A DNA stretch of 64,000 nt from Hyphomicrobiales bacterium (GTDB lineage: Bacteria; Pseudomonadota; Alphaproteobacteria; Rhizobiales; Rhizobiaceae): the NCBI GenBank assembly GCA_002401155.1, contig NVSG01000001.1, positions 831,707-895,706 of the forward strand. Reading direction: 5' to 3'. This document shows positions 34,023-44,125 of the stretch, piece after piece (positions within the stretch are counted from its first letter, which is position 1; every line of letters starts with the position of its first letter). The notes beneath the pieces are model-generated. The model saw only the letters and a list, made by a program, of their open reading frames with translations. It ran no database searches and had not been told where the DNA came from. The position numbers were made by a program, and so were the translations under genes.

Positions 34023-34039
34023 TGTGAAATCTCCTGTCC

Positions 34040-34609
34040 CTAGCCGATTTGGATTTTTGTGTCGGATAAAAAGTTATAGATCGGAATTGCCAGATTTTCA
34101 GGCGCTGGCCCTTTTCTGATCCGACCCGCTGTATCGTAATGTGATCCGTGACATGGGCAGAACCAGCCACCGAAGTCACCAGCTGTTCCAACTGGCACAC
34201 AACCAAGGTGTGTGCAGGAACCGATCATCACGATCCAGTTTTCTTTGTCAGCGCCAGCAGAACGATTAACATCGGTCGCTTTTTCGCCTTCATGGTTTTT
34301 GTTACGTGCATCTGTATCTCTCAAATCAGCGAGAGGAACTTCTTTGCCCTCTTCAACTTCTTTGTTCGTACGGTTGCGGATAAAGACCGGCTTACCCCGC
34401 CATTTCACCGTAATGGCCTGTCCCTCTTCGATGGAAGAAACATCCACCTCGATAGAAGCAAGCGCTCTCGTACTGGCATCCGGGTTCATCTGATCGATGA
34501 AGGGCCATGCAAGAGATGCAGCGCCAATGGCACCAACAGTGCCTGTGGCTACATATAAAAAGTTGCGGCGTGTAGGCTCATCCGCATTTGCCATAGTGTC
34601 TGCGCTCAC
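34040..34609 (-). CDS. petA: Rieske iron-sulfur subunit of the bc1 complex
   Basis: About 189 residues. I choose a GTG start at 34609 because AAAGGACGG lies about ten bases upstream; an ATG at 34594 ([14 protein letters not shown]) is the main alternative, and a TTG at 34630 is less likely. The N-terminus has a Tat-like twin-arginine motif TRRNFLY before the single membrane anchor. The [2Fe-2S] ligands are in CTHLGC and CPCHGSHYD. First gene of petABC. Confidence 0.93.
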   Translation of the reverse strand: MSADTMANADEPTRRNFLYVATGTVGAIGAASLAWPFIDQMNPDASTRALASIEVDVSSIEEGQAITVKWRGKPVFIRNRTNKEVEEGKEVPLADLRDTDARNKNHEGEKATDVNRSAGADKENWIVMIGSCTHLGCVPVGTAGDFGGWFCPCHGSHYDTAGRIRKGPAPENLAIPIYNFLSDTKIQIG

Positions 34610-34916
34610 GGAGTATCCGTCCTTTCGCAATCGACAAGAAATTTAGTCACACCGGTACACCGGCAATTTGTCGATGTATTAGGCTTTCGAATGGGGGTTT
34701 GTCCAGACGTACAAGCGCAATTTAGCCACAATGTCGCGGAACACCCCCAAGCAATTGTGAAAAGGCAGTAATTTCAAACCAATTGGGCAGCTTGGGACCA
34801 GTTTCAACAGAGTATTGGGATTAACTATTCGTTAATAAACTGGAGTGATTCTGTCCGGTTTTACGTTCCGTCAGCTTTCTATGAATTACTGGCATTAAAA
34901 CCCATTCATCAGCACC
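34610..34916. promoter_or_regulatory. Upstream region of petABC with inverted repeats and CtrA-like box
   Basis: 307 nt without a gene. TCGACAA/TTGTCGA (34631-34674) would form a hairpin close to the petA ribosome site; GGGGGT and ACCCCC-type arms flank 34694-34750; and TTAA-N7-TTAA at 34821-34835 (TTAACTATTCGTTAA) matches the CtrA consensus spacing and is also an ATTAAC/GTTAAT inverted repeat. The petA promoter must lie here. No -35/-10 pair stands out. Confidence 0.45.
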
Positions 34917-35372
34917 CTAAATCTCGCCACTCTGGCGTAACGCTTCCCCCAGAACCATCGCGCCCGATAGGGCCATGTTGATGGAACGTGCCTCACCTTT
35001 CATTGGAATGGTGATCGCATGATCTGCTGTCTCGGCAACCTCGTCGCTCACCCCCGCAGATTCCCGGCCAAGCATCAACAAATCATCCGGCAGAAATTCA
35101 AACCCAAGATACGAACGTTTCGTTTTAGTGGTCAGCAGGATAAGCCGCCTTCCCTGCTCAGCGCGCCATGCTTCAAAAGCAGCCCAATCCAAATGGCGCG
35201 TCATGCTGGCCAGTTCGATATAATCCATCCCCGAACGTCGCAACGCTGTATCGTCTAAGCGGAACCCCGCAGGTTCAATGATATGCAGCTTCACACCGAG
35301 ACAGGCCGTCAGTCGCAACAAAGTTCCGGTATTTCCGGGAATATCGGGTTGGAAAAGCACCAAATCAGGCAT
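34917..35372 (-). CDS. trmL: tRNA (cytidine(34)-2'-O)-methyltransferase
   Basis: 151 residues, the minimal SPOUT methyltransferase size of TrmL. Motifs: FQPDIPGNTGTLLRLTACLG at the N-terminus, LMLGRESAGVSDEV (knot loop), and ITIPMKGEARSINMALSGAMVLGEALRQ at the C-terminus. It methylates the wobble 2'-OH of tRNA-Leu isoacceptors. Upstream of petABC on the same strand but separated by about 300 nt. Confidence 0.93.
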   Translation of the reverse strand: MPDLVLFQPDIPGNTGTLLRLTACLGVKLHIIEPAGFRLDDTALRRSGMDYIELASMTRHLDWAAFEAWRAEQGRRLILLTTKTKRSYLGFEFLPDDLLMLGRESAGVSDEVAETADHAITIPMKGEARSINMALSGAMVLGEALRQSGEI

Positions 35373-35502
35373 ATGTTTCTATTCTCTGTGAATACTATAT
35401 ATTTCAAAACTTCTTATCACATCAGTTGTTACGCTGGTGCAATGTGATATTGATAAACGCTTACCAAATTTGATTCCCAAATTCTGAGCCTAGGGCCTAA
35501 CC

Positions 35503-37350
35503 ATGTTCACTTTTTTCGAAAAGCGGATCAATCCTTATCCGCCGCAAGAACCTGCCCAACCCCCAGACGGGCTGGTGGCTTTTTGCTGGCATTATTCCAA
35601 GGACGCCATGCCGTGGTTGATTGTCATGTCATTAACCTCAGCACTCATCGCCATTGGCGAGGTCACTCTATATGGGTTCCTAGGATCAATCATCGACTGG
35701 CTGAACAACGCCGATAAGGCAACATTTCTGGAAACCGAATTCTGGAAACTTGTCGGGATGAGCCTGTTCCTTCTGATTGGGCTGCCATCGGTCGTATTTT
35801 TCGGTTCCGTCATCATCCATCAGGTGCTGTTGCCCAATTACCCAATGATTGCTCGTTGGCAGATGCACCGTTATCTGCTGCGCCAAAGCATGAATTTCTT
35901 CGCCGATGAATTCGCCGGGCGGGTCGCTGCCAAGGTGATGCAATCGTCCCTGTCCATCCGTGAATCCGTGATGAAGCTGATGGATATTGCCGTCTTCGTC
36001 ATCGTATATTTTGTCTCTATGATCGTGTTGGTTGCCAGTTCCGACTGGCGTCTGGCCGTGCCGTTGATTTCCTGGATTGTTATCTACGTCACCATTTTGC
36101 GCACCTTCATCCCGCGCATGAAACGCATATCAAGACGGCAGGCCGATGCCCGCTCCCTCATGACCGGTCGCGTGGTCGACAGCTATACCAATATCAACAC
36201 GGTAAAACTGTTCTCCCATGCTGGCCGCGAAGCCGATTACGCCCGCGAAAGCATGGATGGATTTTTGAAAACCGTCTACGAGCAAATGCGGGTGACCACG
36301 ACCATACAAACACTGGTTTACATCAACAATTGTATCGCGATATTTATCGTGGCGGCCCTTTCGATCTGGCTGTGGCTGGACTCAGCTGTCTCCGTTGGCG
36401 CAATTGCAATTGTCACCACCTTAGCCTTGCGCATTAACGGTATGTCCCAATGGATCATGTGGGAAACCTCCGGCCTGTTTGAAAATATCGGCGTGGTGCT
36501 CGATGGCATGAGCATGATGACCAAGCCGCATGAGGTCACCGACAAGCCCGATGCTGGCAGACTGGTCGTGCCAAAAGGCGCAATAGAGTTTAAGAATGTG
36601 CGTTTCCATTATGGCAAATCCGAAGGCATCATCGAGAACCTCTCTTTGACCATCAAGCCGGGCGAAAAAATCGGCCTCGTCGGTCGCTCCGGCGCAGGCA
36701 AAACCACGCTTACCAATATCCTGCTGCGGTTTTACGATCTGGAAAGCGGCACCATCCGCATCGATGGCACAGATATCTCAACGGTCACGCAGGACAGCCT
36801 GCGCGAACAAATTGGCGTGGTGACACAGGATACTTCCCTACTGCACCGTTCCATTCGCGAAAACATCGCCTATGGGCGTAGCAACGTCAGCGAAGAAGAC
36901 ATCATCAAAGCCATCAAACGTGCCAATGCGTGGGAGTTTGTCCACGACCTTGAAGACCAGCAAGGCCGCAAGGGCTTGGATGCCCATGTGGGTGAGCGCG
37001 GCGTAAAACTCTCCGGTGGCCAGCGCCAGCGTATCGCCATTGCTCGCGTTTTCCTAAAGGACGCACCAATTCTAGTTCTGGACGAAGCCACATCAGCGCT
37101 CGATTCCGAAGTGGAAGCAGCCATTCAGGAAAACCTCTTTGCCCTGATGGAAGACAAAACAGTAATCGCCATCGCCCACCGTCTTTCAACCATCGCTGAA
37201 CTTGATCGGCTGATCGTTATGGACGAAGGCAAGATCATCGAAACCGGCACCCATGACGAGCTGATCAAAGCCAAAGGCATTTATGCCAGCCTGTGGTCAC
37301 GTCAAACTGGCGGCTTCCTGCTGGGCGAAAAAGAAGGCGAAACCGCATGA
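35503..37350 (+). CDS. ABC exporter half-transporter 1 (fused membrane and ATPase domains)
   Basis: 615 residues: six-helix ABC membrane domain (about 40-330) followed by an ATPase domain with Walker A GRSGAGKT, Q-loop, signature LSGGQRQRIAIAR, Walker B ILVLDEATSALD and switch His (IAHRLST). MsbA/MdlB-type organisation. Its TGA overlaps the ATG of a paralogous second gene (37347-37350), so the two products are coupled and probably form a heterodimer. Substrate unknown; lipid or drug-like molecules are typical. Confidence 0.93.
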   Translation: MFTFFEKRINPYPPQEPAQPPDGLVAFCWHYSKDAMPWLIVMSLTSALIAIGEVTLYGFLGSIIDWLNNADKATFLETEFWKLVGMSLFLLIGLPSVVFFGSVIIHQVLLPNYPMIARWQMHRYLLRQSMNFFADEFAGRVAAKVMQSSLSIRESVMKLMDIAVFVIVYFVSMIVLVASSDWRLAVPLISWIVIYVTILRTFIPRMKRISRRQADARSLMTGRVVDSYTNINTVKLFSHAGREADYARESMDGFLKTVYEQMRVTTTIQTLVYINNCIAIFIVAALSIWLWLDSAVSVGAIAIVTTLALRINGMSQWIMWETSGLFENIGVVLDGMSMMTKPHEVTDKPDAGRLVVPKGAIEFKNVRFHYGKSEGIIENLSLTIKPGEKIGLVGRSGAGKTTLTNILLRFYDLESGTIRIDGTDISTVTQDSLREQIGVVTQDTSLLHRSIRENIAYGRSNVSEEDIIKAIKRANAWEFVHDLEDQQGRKGLDAHVGERGVKLSGGQRQRIAIARVFLKDAPILVLDEATSALDSEVEAAIQENLFALMEDKTVIAIAHRLSTIAELDRLIVMDEGKIIETGTHDELIKAKGIYASLWSRQTGGFLLGEKEGETA

Positions 37351-39215
37351 AAATTGCAGACTCTATCTTCCGCCTTTTCGAAGGAATAATAGACCCATTC
37401 GCGTCACGAAAAGACTATGAGCCGCCGAACAAATTACTGGCTTATGTCTGGCATTATGTGGGACAGGCCCGCTGGGCCTTTGCCGCCATGCTTATGTATG
37501 GCTTCCTCAATGCCATCGTAGAAACTGCGATTTTCACTTTCATTGGCGAAATCGTCGATATCCTTGGCAGTTTCCAAAGTTCGGAAAGTTTCTCCGGCGG
37601 CTGGGATTCTTTGCTGTCGGAATATGGCCCTACACTTGCTTTCATGCTGGCGGTCGTCGTGGTCTTCCGCGCTGTCGTTATCACCTTCGGTGCACTGATC
37701 GAAGAACAGGTGATTGTCGCAGGGTTCTTCACCCTGATGCGCTGGCAAAGCCATAAGCATATCATCGCCCAATCCCTGTCGTTTTTCCAAAACGATCTGG
37801 CAGGCCGTATATCGCAAAAGGTTTTCCAGTCAGGTCAGGCCACCGGCGAAATGATGATCAGCCTGTTTCAGGTCATCTGGTTCATCGCTGTTTTCTCGAT
37901 CACCGCAGCAGGCATGCTCACCGCATTAAACTGGCGCTTGGGTGCCATCGTGCTGCTTTGGATGCTCATATTTGGCCTGCTCGCACGCAGATACGTACCG
38001 ATGATCCGCGATCAGGGCCGCGAGGTCGCAGAGTCTGCCTCGGTAGCTTCCGGCCAGATGGTCGATGGCTATGCCAATATCCAGACCGTAAAACTCTACG
38101 GCAATAATGATCCCGATCGCGACTGGATTTACGAAGGCATGCTCGGCACGTACGAAGCCCTGAAAAAATTCACCAGAGTGCTCACCAGTGTCCGCGTACT
38201 TTTGAGTTTCATAAATGGCATAGCGATCAGTGCCGTCACTTGGGTGGCAATCGATTTCTGGCTATCCGGCGGCATGAGCATCGGTGAAGTAGCCTTCGCA
38301 CTTGCTTTGGTCATTCGCCTCCACATGATGCTAAACAGGCTGATGGGCAATCTCAACGGCTTTTTCCGCGCAGTTGGTACCACCCAAAATACAATGGGTC
38401 TGGTTGCCCAACCTCTTGATCTCGTCGATGATAAAAATGCCCCGGATTTGATTTTGAAAAAGGGCCACATCGAACTCAAACACATCCATTTTCGCCATGA
38501 GGAAGATTCAACCCTGCTCGAAGACCTTTCGATGGAAATCAAACCGGGCGAGAAAATCGGCATTGTCGGCCCGTCCGGCGCGGGTAAAACCACATTGGTC
38601 AATCTCATCCTGCGCTTCTTCGATATTAATGAAGGCGAAATTTTAATCGACGGGCAGAACACCGCCCACGTGACGCAAGATAGCTTGCGCTCGCACTTCT
38701 CTTTGGTGCAGCAGGAATCCGCACTGTTCCACCGCTCCGTCCACGACAACATCGCCTATGGCAGCCCCAATGCCACCAGAGAAGACGTCATCAAAGCTGC
38801 AAAACGCGCCAGCGCCCACGAATTCATCAAGGATTTACATGACCAAACTGGACGCTCAGGCTACGAATCTCAGGTAGGCGAACGCGGCGTAAAACTTTCC
38901 GGCGGCCAGCGCCAGCGCATAGCAATAGCCAGAATATTCCTGCGCGACGCCCCCATCCTTATTCTGGACGAAGCAACATCGGCGCTCGATTCCGAAATCG
39001 AAGCAGCCGTTCAGGAAAATCTGTTCGAGCTAATGAAAGGCAAAACGGTAATAGCCATCGCCCACCGCCTATCAACAATAGCCAGCTTCGACCGCCTGAT
39101 AATTCTGGACAAGGGCCGCATCGTAGATGAAGGCACCCACAAGCAATTGCTGAAAAAAGGCGGGCTGTATGCCGATCTATGGAAGAGGCAATCCGGCGGA
39201 TTTATTGGAAATTAA
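37347..39215 (+). CDS. ABC exporter half-transporter 2
   Basis: 622 residues starting at the ATG that overlaps the previous stop (ATGA). Same architecture: six membrane helices, Walker A GPSGAGKT, signature LSGGQRQRIAIAR, Walker B ILILDEATSALD, IAHRLST. Both paralogues keep the catalytic Glu after Walker B, so neither nucleotide site looks degenerate. The N-terminal motif DPFASRKDYEPPNKLLAYVWHY parallels the NPYPPQ... region in the first gene. Inner membrane exporter with gene 1. Confidence 0.93.
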   Translation: MKIADSIFRLFEGIIDPFASRKDYEPPNKLLAYVWHYVGQARWAFAAMLMYGFLNAIVETAIFTFIGEIVDILGSFQSSESFSGGWDSLLSEYGPTLAFMLAVVVVFRAVVITFGALIEEQVIVAGFFTLMRWQSHKHIIAQSLSFFQNDLAGRISQKVFQSGQATGEMMISLFQVIWFIAVFSITAAGMLTALNWRLGAIVLLWMLIFGLLARRYVPMIRDQGREVAESASVASGQMVDGYANIQTVKLYGNNDPDRDWIYEGMLGTYEALKKFTRVLTSVRVLLSFINGIAISAVTWVAIDFWLSGGMSIGEVAFALALVIRLHMMLNRLMGNLNGFFRAVGTTQNTMGLVAQPLDLVDDKNAPDLILKKGHIELKHIHFRHEEDSTLLEDLSMEIKPGEKIGIVGPSGAGKTTLVNLILRFFDINEGEILIDGQNTAHVTQDSLRSHFSLVQQESALFHRSVHDNIAYGSPNATREDVIKAAKRASAHEFIKDLHDQTGRSGYESQVGERGVKLSGGQRQRIAIARIFLRDAPILILDEATSALDSEIEAAVQENLFELMKGKTVIAIAHRLSTIASFDRLIILDKGRIVDEGTHKQLLKKGGLYADLWKRQSGGFIGN

Positions 39216-39286
39216 GTTTAGTTCGCAATTAACAAAACCACTTAAACTGAACGTGAAGTCTGATCATTTTGAAAACTTGCATAATC

Positions 39287-39973
39287 TCATTCATCTACCT
39301 TAGACTTCGGTGCAGGAAGTTGTTTAATCTCCTCTGGTCCTCCGATCTGTTCAGCTTGTTTTTTCACATTATCAATAATTCCAAATATTTCTCTCATTCG
39401 ATCAAAAGCTGGCTTCATCTTTTTCCCAGAAGTACCAAGCGCATCGCTGGTTTCAATCAAACCGTCTAGGAATGCCCGATAACTACTAATTGGTTTATCT
39501 ATTTCTCTCTGCAAATCGCTTACGATCTTCAGTAACCTCAGTTGATGTTCTTCATCTAAAACACTAGATTTTCGTACAATTTCACGAATTTCCGACAGCA
39601 ACAGCTCTATACGGGGTATGTCACTGCGATCAATCTCAATACTGTCAGATACGACTTGAACTGAAGTCTCAAATACAGCCCTTCTGGCGACCATTGCTTT
39701 TACATGCCTATGAATATCTCTAATACTTTGTATTGCCGCCTAGTTTTCAACATCATTGCGAAACAATAATTTATCAAACAGAGACCTTTCATCCTTGATA
39801 TCCAACCTGTTAGATTCGAAATTCAGTGCATCTGCGCCTAAAAGTGCAATAAGAGTGTACGAGACATCCACCGCCGCATCTTTTAATCTCTGTTCGAAAA
39901 AGTCTTCACAAATTTGTATGGAGGCTAAGAATTTATCCTTCGGTAGAGTGGAAATATATTGAAAATCGAGCAT
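39287..39973 (-). pseudogene. Hypothetical helical protein split by one in-frame TAG
   Basis: Translation from the ATG at 39973 runs 77 codons to a TAG at 39740-39742, then continues in the same frame without another stop through the segment 39287-39694 (135 codons from an internal Met). The sequence joining them is open and helix-like (AAIQSIRDIHRHVKAMVARR). One base change of the TAG (for example to CAG) would restore a protein of about 228 residues. The C-terminal part is mostly charged helices. No family recognised. The region is AT-rich compared with its neighbours, suggesting accessory DNA. Could be a recent pseudogene, a sequencing error or two genes. Confidence 0.6.
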
Positions 39974-40072
39974 TTAATTACCTACTTCGAAACCAGTCTA
40001 ATCATAGAGATTACATCCATCGACTACAATTGGAAGCAAAAATAACTACACATAATTAATAACGTCAGCGAA

Positions 40073-41881
40073 TTAAGCACCCTCCATCCTTTCCCGGATC
40101 ATCTCAAGCTTCAGCCATTTTTCTTCTTTCTGAGCAAGAGATACCTCCCGCTCAGCCAGTGCATCGGCATATTTTTGAAATTTCTTCGGCTCTTTCGAAA
40201 ACAAACCCGGTGCTTCGAGCGCCTTCTTCAATTTTTCGATTTCAAACTCAAGCCGCTCCATCTCTTTCGGCAGGCTTTCCAGAGCATGGCGCTGTTTACC
40301 GCTTAGCTTTGATGAAACGCTCGATTTTGTACCGCCCGATTTCGTCTTCGCTTGTTTTTCACCGCTAACTTCACGAAGATTCTTTTGAACACCTGAACCT
40401 TTTTGGAAAACCATATCGGAATAGCCACCGGCATATTCCGTCCACTGCCCATCCCCATCGCTGGCAATGATACTGGTACAAACACGATCAAGAAAATCAC
40501 GATCATGGCTTACCAGCAGCACAGTGCCCGGATAGTCAGCCAAAAACTCCTGTAACAAATCCAGTGTTTCTAAATCGAGATCGTTGGTCGGCTCATCGAG
40601 CACCAGCAAATTGGAAGGCGTGCGCAATCCGCGCGCAAGCATCAACCGACCGCGTTCACCGCCTGATAGCGCACGGATTGGCGTATTGATTTGCTCCGGC
40701 GAAAACAGGAAATCCTTCATATAACTGATCACATGCTTGGTCGTTTGCCCAATCGAAACCATATCGCCCGCACCATCGGTCAGTGCCTGCTTCAGGCTCC
40801 ATTCGGGGTTGAGGGCCTCACGCTTTTGATCGACCAAAAGTAAATCCAGATTTGTCCCAAGTTTCACTGTGCCTGAATCTGGTTCAATTTTACCAGTGAT
40901 CAAATTAATCAGTGTCGTTTTTCCGGCCCCGTTTGGCCCGACAATCCCTATCCTATCGCCACGCTGAATGAGCGTAGAGAAATCCTTCACCACATGGGCA
41001 TCGCCAAAAGATTTCGAAATCCCGACAATCTTTGCAACCAGCTTGCCTGATTTATCAGCATCTGCCAGCGTCATGTTCACGCCACTTTGAACCTTGCGGA
41101 TATTCTTGCGGTCCTGCCGTAATTGCGCCAGTTCCTTCACCCGGCGCATATTACGCTTGCGACGACCGGAAACCCCGTGAACAATCCAGTGTTCCTCACG
41201 CACGATTTTGCGATCAAGCTTGTGATTATCCAGCTCTTCCTGTTCCAGAACCTCGTCGCGCCATTCTTCAAAATGCCCAAAGCCGCGCTTCATCGTGCGC
41301 GACTTTCCGCGATCCATCCAAACGGTCATCCGGGTGAGGTTTTCAAGAAAACTTCTATCATGGCTGATGATCACCAGCGCCGAACGACAACGCTTCAATT
41401 CATCTTCAAGCCATTCAATTGCCGGCAAGTCCAGATGGTTGGTTGGTTCGTCCAAAAGCAGAACATCAGGCTCCGGCGCAAGCGCGCGCGCAAGGGCTGC
41501 ACGCCTCGCCTCACCGCCAGATATCTCGCCGGGAAGTTCTTGTCCGCTCATACCAAGTTCACCCAATAGGTAGGCAGCGCGGTAGGGATCATCGCCAGCT
41601 TCCAAACCTTCTTCCACATATTCCAGCACATTGGCATAGGCGCTCAAATCAGGTTCCTGCGGCAGATAACGAATGGTCGTTCCCGGCTGCGCGAACCGTT
41701 CGCCCTTATCGGCCTCAACCTCACCGGAGAGGATTTTCATCAGGGTGGATTTACCAGACCCGTTGCGCCCAACCAGCCCGATACGATCGCCAGCCTCAAT
41801 CGAAATATCAGTCCCTTCCAGCAGCGGCGTACCGCCAAATGTCAGATGGATATCTTTAAGAAACAGAATTGGCGGTGGCAT
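40073..41881 (-). CDS. uup: ABC-F family ATPase Uup
   Basis: 602 residues with two ATPase domains and no membrane domain. Walker A motifs GRNGSGKST and GPNGAGKTT, signatures ISGGEARRAALARAL and LSGGERGRLMLARGL, and Walker B LLLDEPTNHLD and LVLDEPTNDLD. The C-terminal coiled coil (KEMERLEFEIEKLKKALE...) is the DNA-binding tail that distinguishes Uup from other ABC-F proteins. ABC-F proteins act on ribosomes or, for Uup, also affect transposon excision. Divergent from hemF. Confidence 0.92.
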   Translation of the reverse strand: MPPPILFLKDIHLTFGGTPLLEGTDISIEAGDRIGLVGRNGSGKSTLMKILSGEVEADKGERFAQPGTTIRYLPQEPDLSAYANVLEYVEEGLEAGDDPYRAAYLLGELGMSGQELPGEISGGEARRAALARALAPEPDVLLLDEPTNHLDLPAIEWLEDELKRCRSALVIISHDRSFLENLTRMTVWMDRGKSRTMKRGFGHFEEWRDEVLEQEELDNHKLDRKIVREEHWIVHGVSGRRKRNMRRVKELAQLRQDRKNIRKVQSGVNMTLADADKSGKLVAKIVGISKSFGDAHVVKDFSTLIQRGDRIGIVGPNGAGKTTLINLITGKIEPDSGTVKLGTNLDLLLVDQKREALNPEWSLKQALTDGAGDMVSIGQTTKHVISYMKDFLFSPEQINTPIRALSGGERGRLMLARGLRTPSNLLVLDEPTNDLDLETLDLLQEFLADYPGTVLLVSHDRDFLDRVCTSIIASDGDGQWTEYAGGYSDMVFQKGSGVQKNLREVSGEKQAKTKSGGTKSSVSSKLSGKQRHALESLPKEMERLEFEIEKLKKALEAPGLFSKEPKKFQKYADALAEREVSLAQKEEKWLKLEMIRERMEGA

Positions 41882-41980
41882 GAAGAAGGTCCTTGATTTA
41901 TATCATGTGCACATAGCTTTATTCCCGCCATAAAGGCAATGTTAATCGCTCAAAACCGGAACCATACAGGAACCATCTAA

Positions 41981-42883
41981 ATGGTCACAAAACGCCAACC
42001 ACCCGCTCCCGGCCATCCAGAAGGCATCGAAACAAAAAAACAACTTGCCGAAAGTTGGTTTCAAAAACTGCGCGATACCATTTGCGCCAGCTATGAAAAA
42101 CTGGAAGATGATCTGGAGGGCACATTTTCTGATCGCGAAGCTGGCCGGTTCGAACGCACCCCATGGGTAAAGAGCGAAAACGGCGGCGGTGGCACCATGT
42201 CGTTGATGAAGGGCCGCGTTTTTGAAAAAGTCGGCGTTCATACCTCCACGGTTTACGGCGAATTTTCAGAGGAATTCCGCAAGCAAATTCCCGGCGCTTC
42301 CGAAGACCCAAGATATTGGGCATCAGGCATTTCGCTCATCGCCCATCCACAAAACCCTAATGTTCCAGCCGTTCACATGAACACCCGCATGGTCGTCACC
42401 ACCAGCCAGTGGTTTGGCGGCGGCGCGGATTTAACACCGGTGCTGGATGCAAGACGAACTCAGGAAGACCCGGACAGCCAGCTGTTCCACAAGACAATGA
42501 AAACCGCCTGCGACCTCCATGAGGTCGCCGACTATGATAAATATAAAGACTGGTGCGACGAATATTTCTTCCTGCCCCACCGCAACGAAATGCGCGGCAT
42601 TGGCGGCATTTTTTATGACTATCTGAAATCAGGAAACTGGGACGACGATTTCGCCTTCACCCAAAATATCGGAACGGCATTTGCCGAAGTCTACCCAACA
42701 CTCGTCGCTGAAAACATGAACAAGCCATGGAGTGAAGAGCAACGCGAGGAACAATTAATCCGTCGCGGTCGCTACGTGGAATTCAATCTGCTCTATGATC
42801 GTGGGACAATTTTTGGCCTAAAAACCGGCGGCAACGTAAATTCAATTCTCTCGTCAATGCCACCTGAAGTGAAGTGGCCCTGA
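41981..42883 (+). CDS. hemF: Oxygen-dependent coproporphyrinogen III oxidase
   Basis: 300 residues, full length. Diagnostic stretches: [74 protein letters not shown]. It catalyses aerobic oxidative decarboxylation of coproporphyrinogen III in haem (and, if present, chlorophyll) synthesis. Monocistronic, convergent with the CCA transferase-like gene ten bases away. Confidence 0.96.
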   Translation: MVTKRQPPAPGHPEGIETKKQLAESWFQKLRDTICASYEKLEDDLEGTFSDREAGRFERTPWVKSENGGGGTMSLMKGRVFEKVGVHTSTVYGEFSEEFRKQIPGASEDPRYWASGISLIAHPQNPNVPAVHMNTRMVVTTSQWFGGGADLTPVLDARRTQEDPDSQLFHKTMKTACDLHEVADYDKYKDWCDEYFFLPHRNEMRGIGGIFYDYLKSGNWDDDFAFTQNIGTAFAEVYPTLVAENMNKPWSEEQREEQLIRRGRYVEFNLLYDRGTIFGLKTGGNVNSILSSMPPEVKWP

Positions 42884-42892
42884 GGCACGAAA

Positions 42893-44125
42893 TCACTCTC
42901 CAAGCAAATCAGATTTGCTCATGGTAAAATCGCTTTCCACCCACATCTCTTCTAGCCCTGCGAGCTTCAAGCCAAGTTCGGCGCCCTCTTTAAAACCTTG
43001 CGCCAAGAGATCTTTTCCCTGAACAGGGAAATCCGGGCGTTGCCATTTTTGTGCTTGGGCAAACAGGAATTTTATTTCTTCCATCGGACCGTCTTTATCA
43101 TAGGTGGCAATCCTTGCCAGCTCCAGTTTCAAGGTGTCTTTCATCGCCCTTGGTGAACTGCGATAGAGCAATTTGCTGAATTCATTTTCAGAAATTTTCA
43201 CGTCCGGCAAAGAACATTGCGACCACAGCAACAGGCGTTTAGCCTCTTTGGAAGATAGCTTCAACCGCTTCGACAGACCTATCGCGACCTCCGTAGAAAC
43301 CGGCAATATAGACATCATCCGCAACACCGGATCAAAATCCCATTTCAGTTCTTTTTCCATCCGCACCAGACCGTGAATACGATCAATTCCCCATTTTCCG
43401 GATTCCGGCAATACAGCAGTCAAAACACCAGCGGTACGCATCCACAACAACGCTCGCGATGGATCGGGGGCCGCCAGAAGTTTCTTCAACTCGGCCCAAA
43501 CCCGTTCAACCGATAGGTTTTTGATTTCGCCTTTTAACCGCGCACAGGCCTTAAGCCCCTCTGCATCAGGCCGCATGGTGCCGTACCATGCAAAAAATCT
43601 GAAAAACCGCAATATCCGCAAATAGTCTTCGCGAATGCGTTCATCGGCATCTCCGATAAATATCACCCGCCGGGCCATTAAATCCTCATAACCACCAAGC
43701 GGATCATAAACCTTGCCATTTATATCGCAATAAAGCGCGTTCATGGTCATGTCGCGCCGCATGGCATCAAGCTTCCAGTCACGGCCAAATTCCACCATCG
43801 CATGACGACCATCGGTTGCAATATCTTCACGCAACGTGGTGACTTCAAAATGATGCCCGTCAGTCAGCACCGTCACCGTACCGTGTTCAATACCGGTAGG
43901 GATGACTTTCATGCCCTTTGCTTCCAGCCGCTCAATAACATCTTCCGGCAAAAGCGTTGTTGAAATATCAACGTCCGAAATCGGTTCACCCATAATAGCA
44001 TTGCGAACAGCGCCGCCATTCACCCGTGCTTGTTCACCGTCCTTCGATAAAATGAGCAATACAAGCTGCAACTGGTCATTATCCAGCCAGCCTCTGTATT
44101 TCAACTCAATGTCCGTACCAATCAT
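42893..44125 (-). CDS. CCA tRNA nucleotidyltransferase / poly(A) polymerase family protein
   Basis: 410 residues of the class II nucleotidyltransferase fold. The nucleotide-binding motif reads VNGGAVRNAIMGEPISDVDISTT, with the DVD metal-binding aspartates, then RRDMTMNALYCDINGKVYDPLGG and EDYLRILRFFRF, typical of this family. Distinguishing CCA-adding from poly(A) activity is not possible by eye. Its ATG overlaps the stop of the NUDIX gene by four bases (ATGA), making it the last gene of a three-gene operon. Confidence 0.9.
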   Translation of the reverse strand: MIGTDIELKYRGWLDNDQLQLVLLILSKDGEQARVNGGAVRNAIMGEPISDVDISTTLLPEDVIERLEAKGMKVIPTGIEHGTVTVLTDGHHFEVTTLREDIATDGRHAMVEFGRDWKLDAMRRDMTMNALYCDINGKVYDPLGGYEDLMARRVIFIGDADERIREDYLRILRFFRFFAWYGTMRPDAEGLKACARLKGEIKNLSVERVWAELKKLLAAPDPSRALLWMRTAGVLTAVLPESGKWGIDRIHGLVRMEKELKWDFDPVLRMMSILPVSTEVAIGLSKRLKLSSKEAKRLLLWSQCSLPDVKISENEFSKLLYRSSPRAMKDTLKLELARIATYDKDGPMEEIKFLFAQAQKWQRPDFPVQGKDLLAQGFKEGAELGLKLAGLEEMWVESDFTMSKSDLLGE

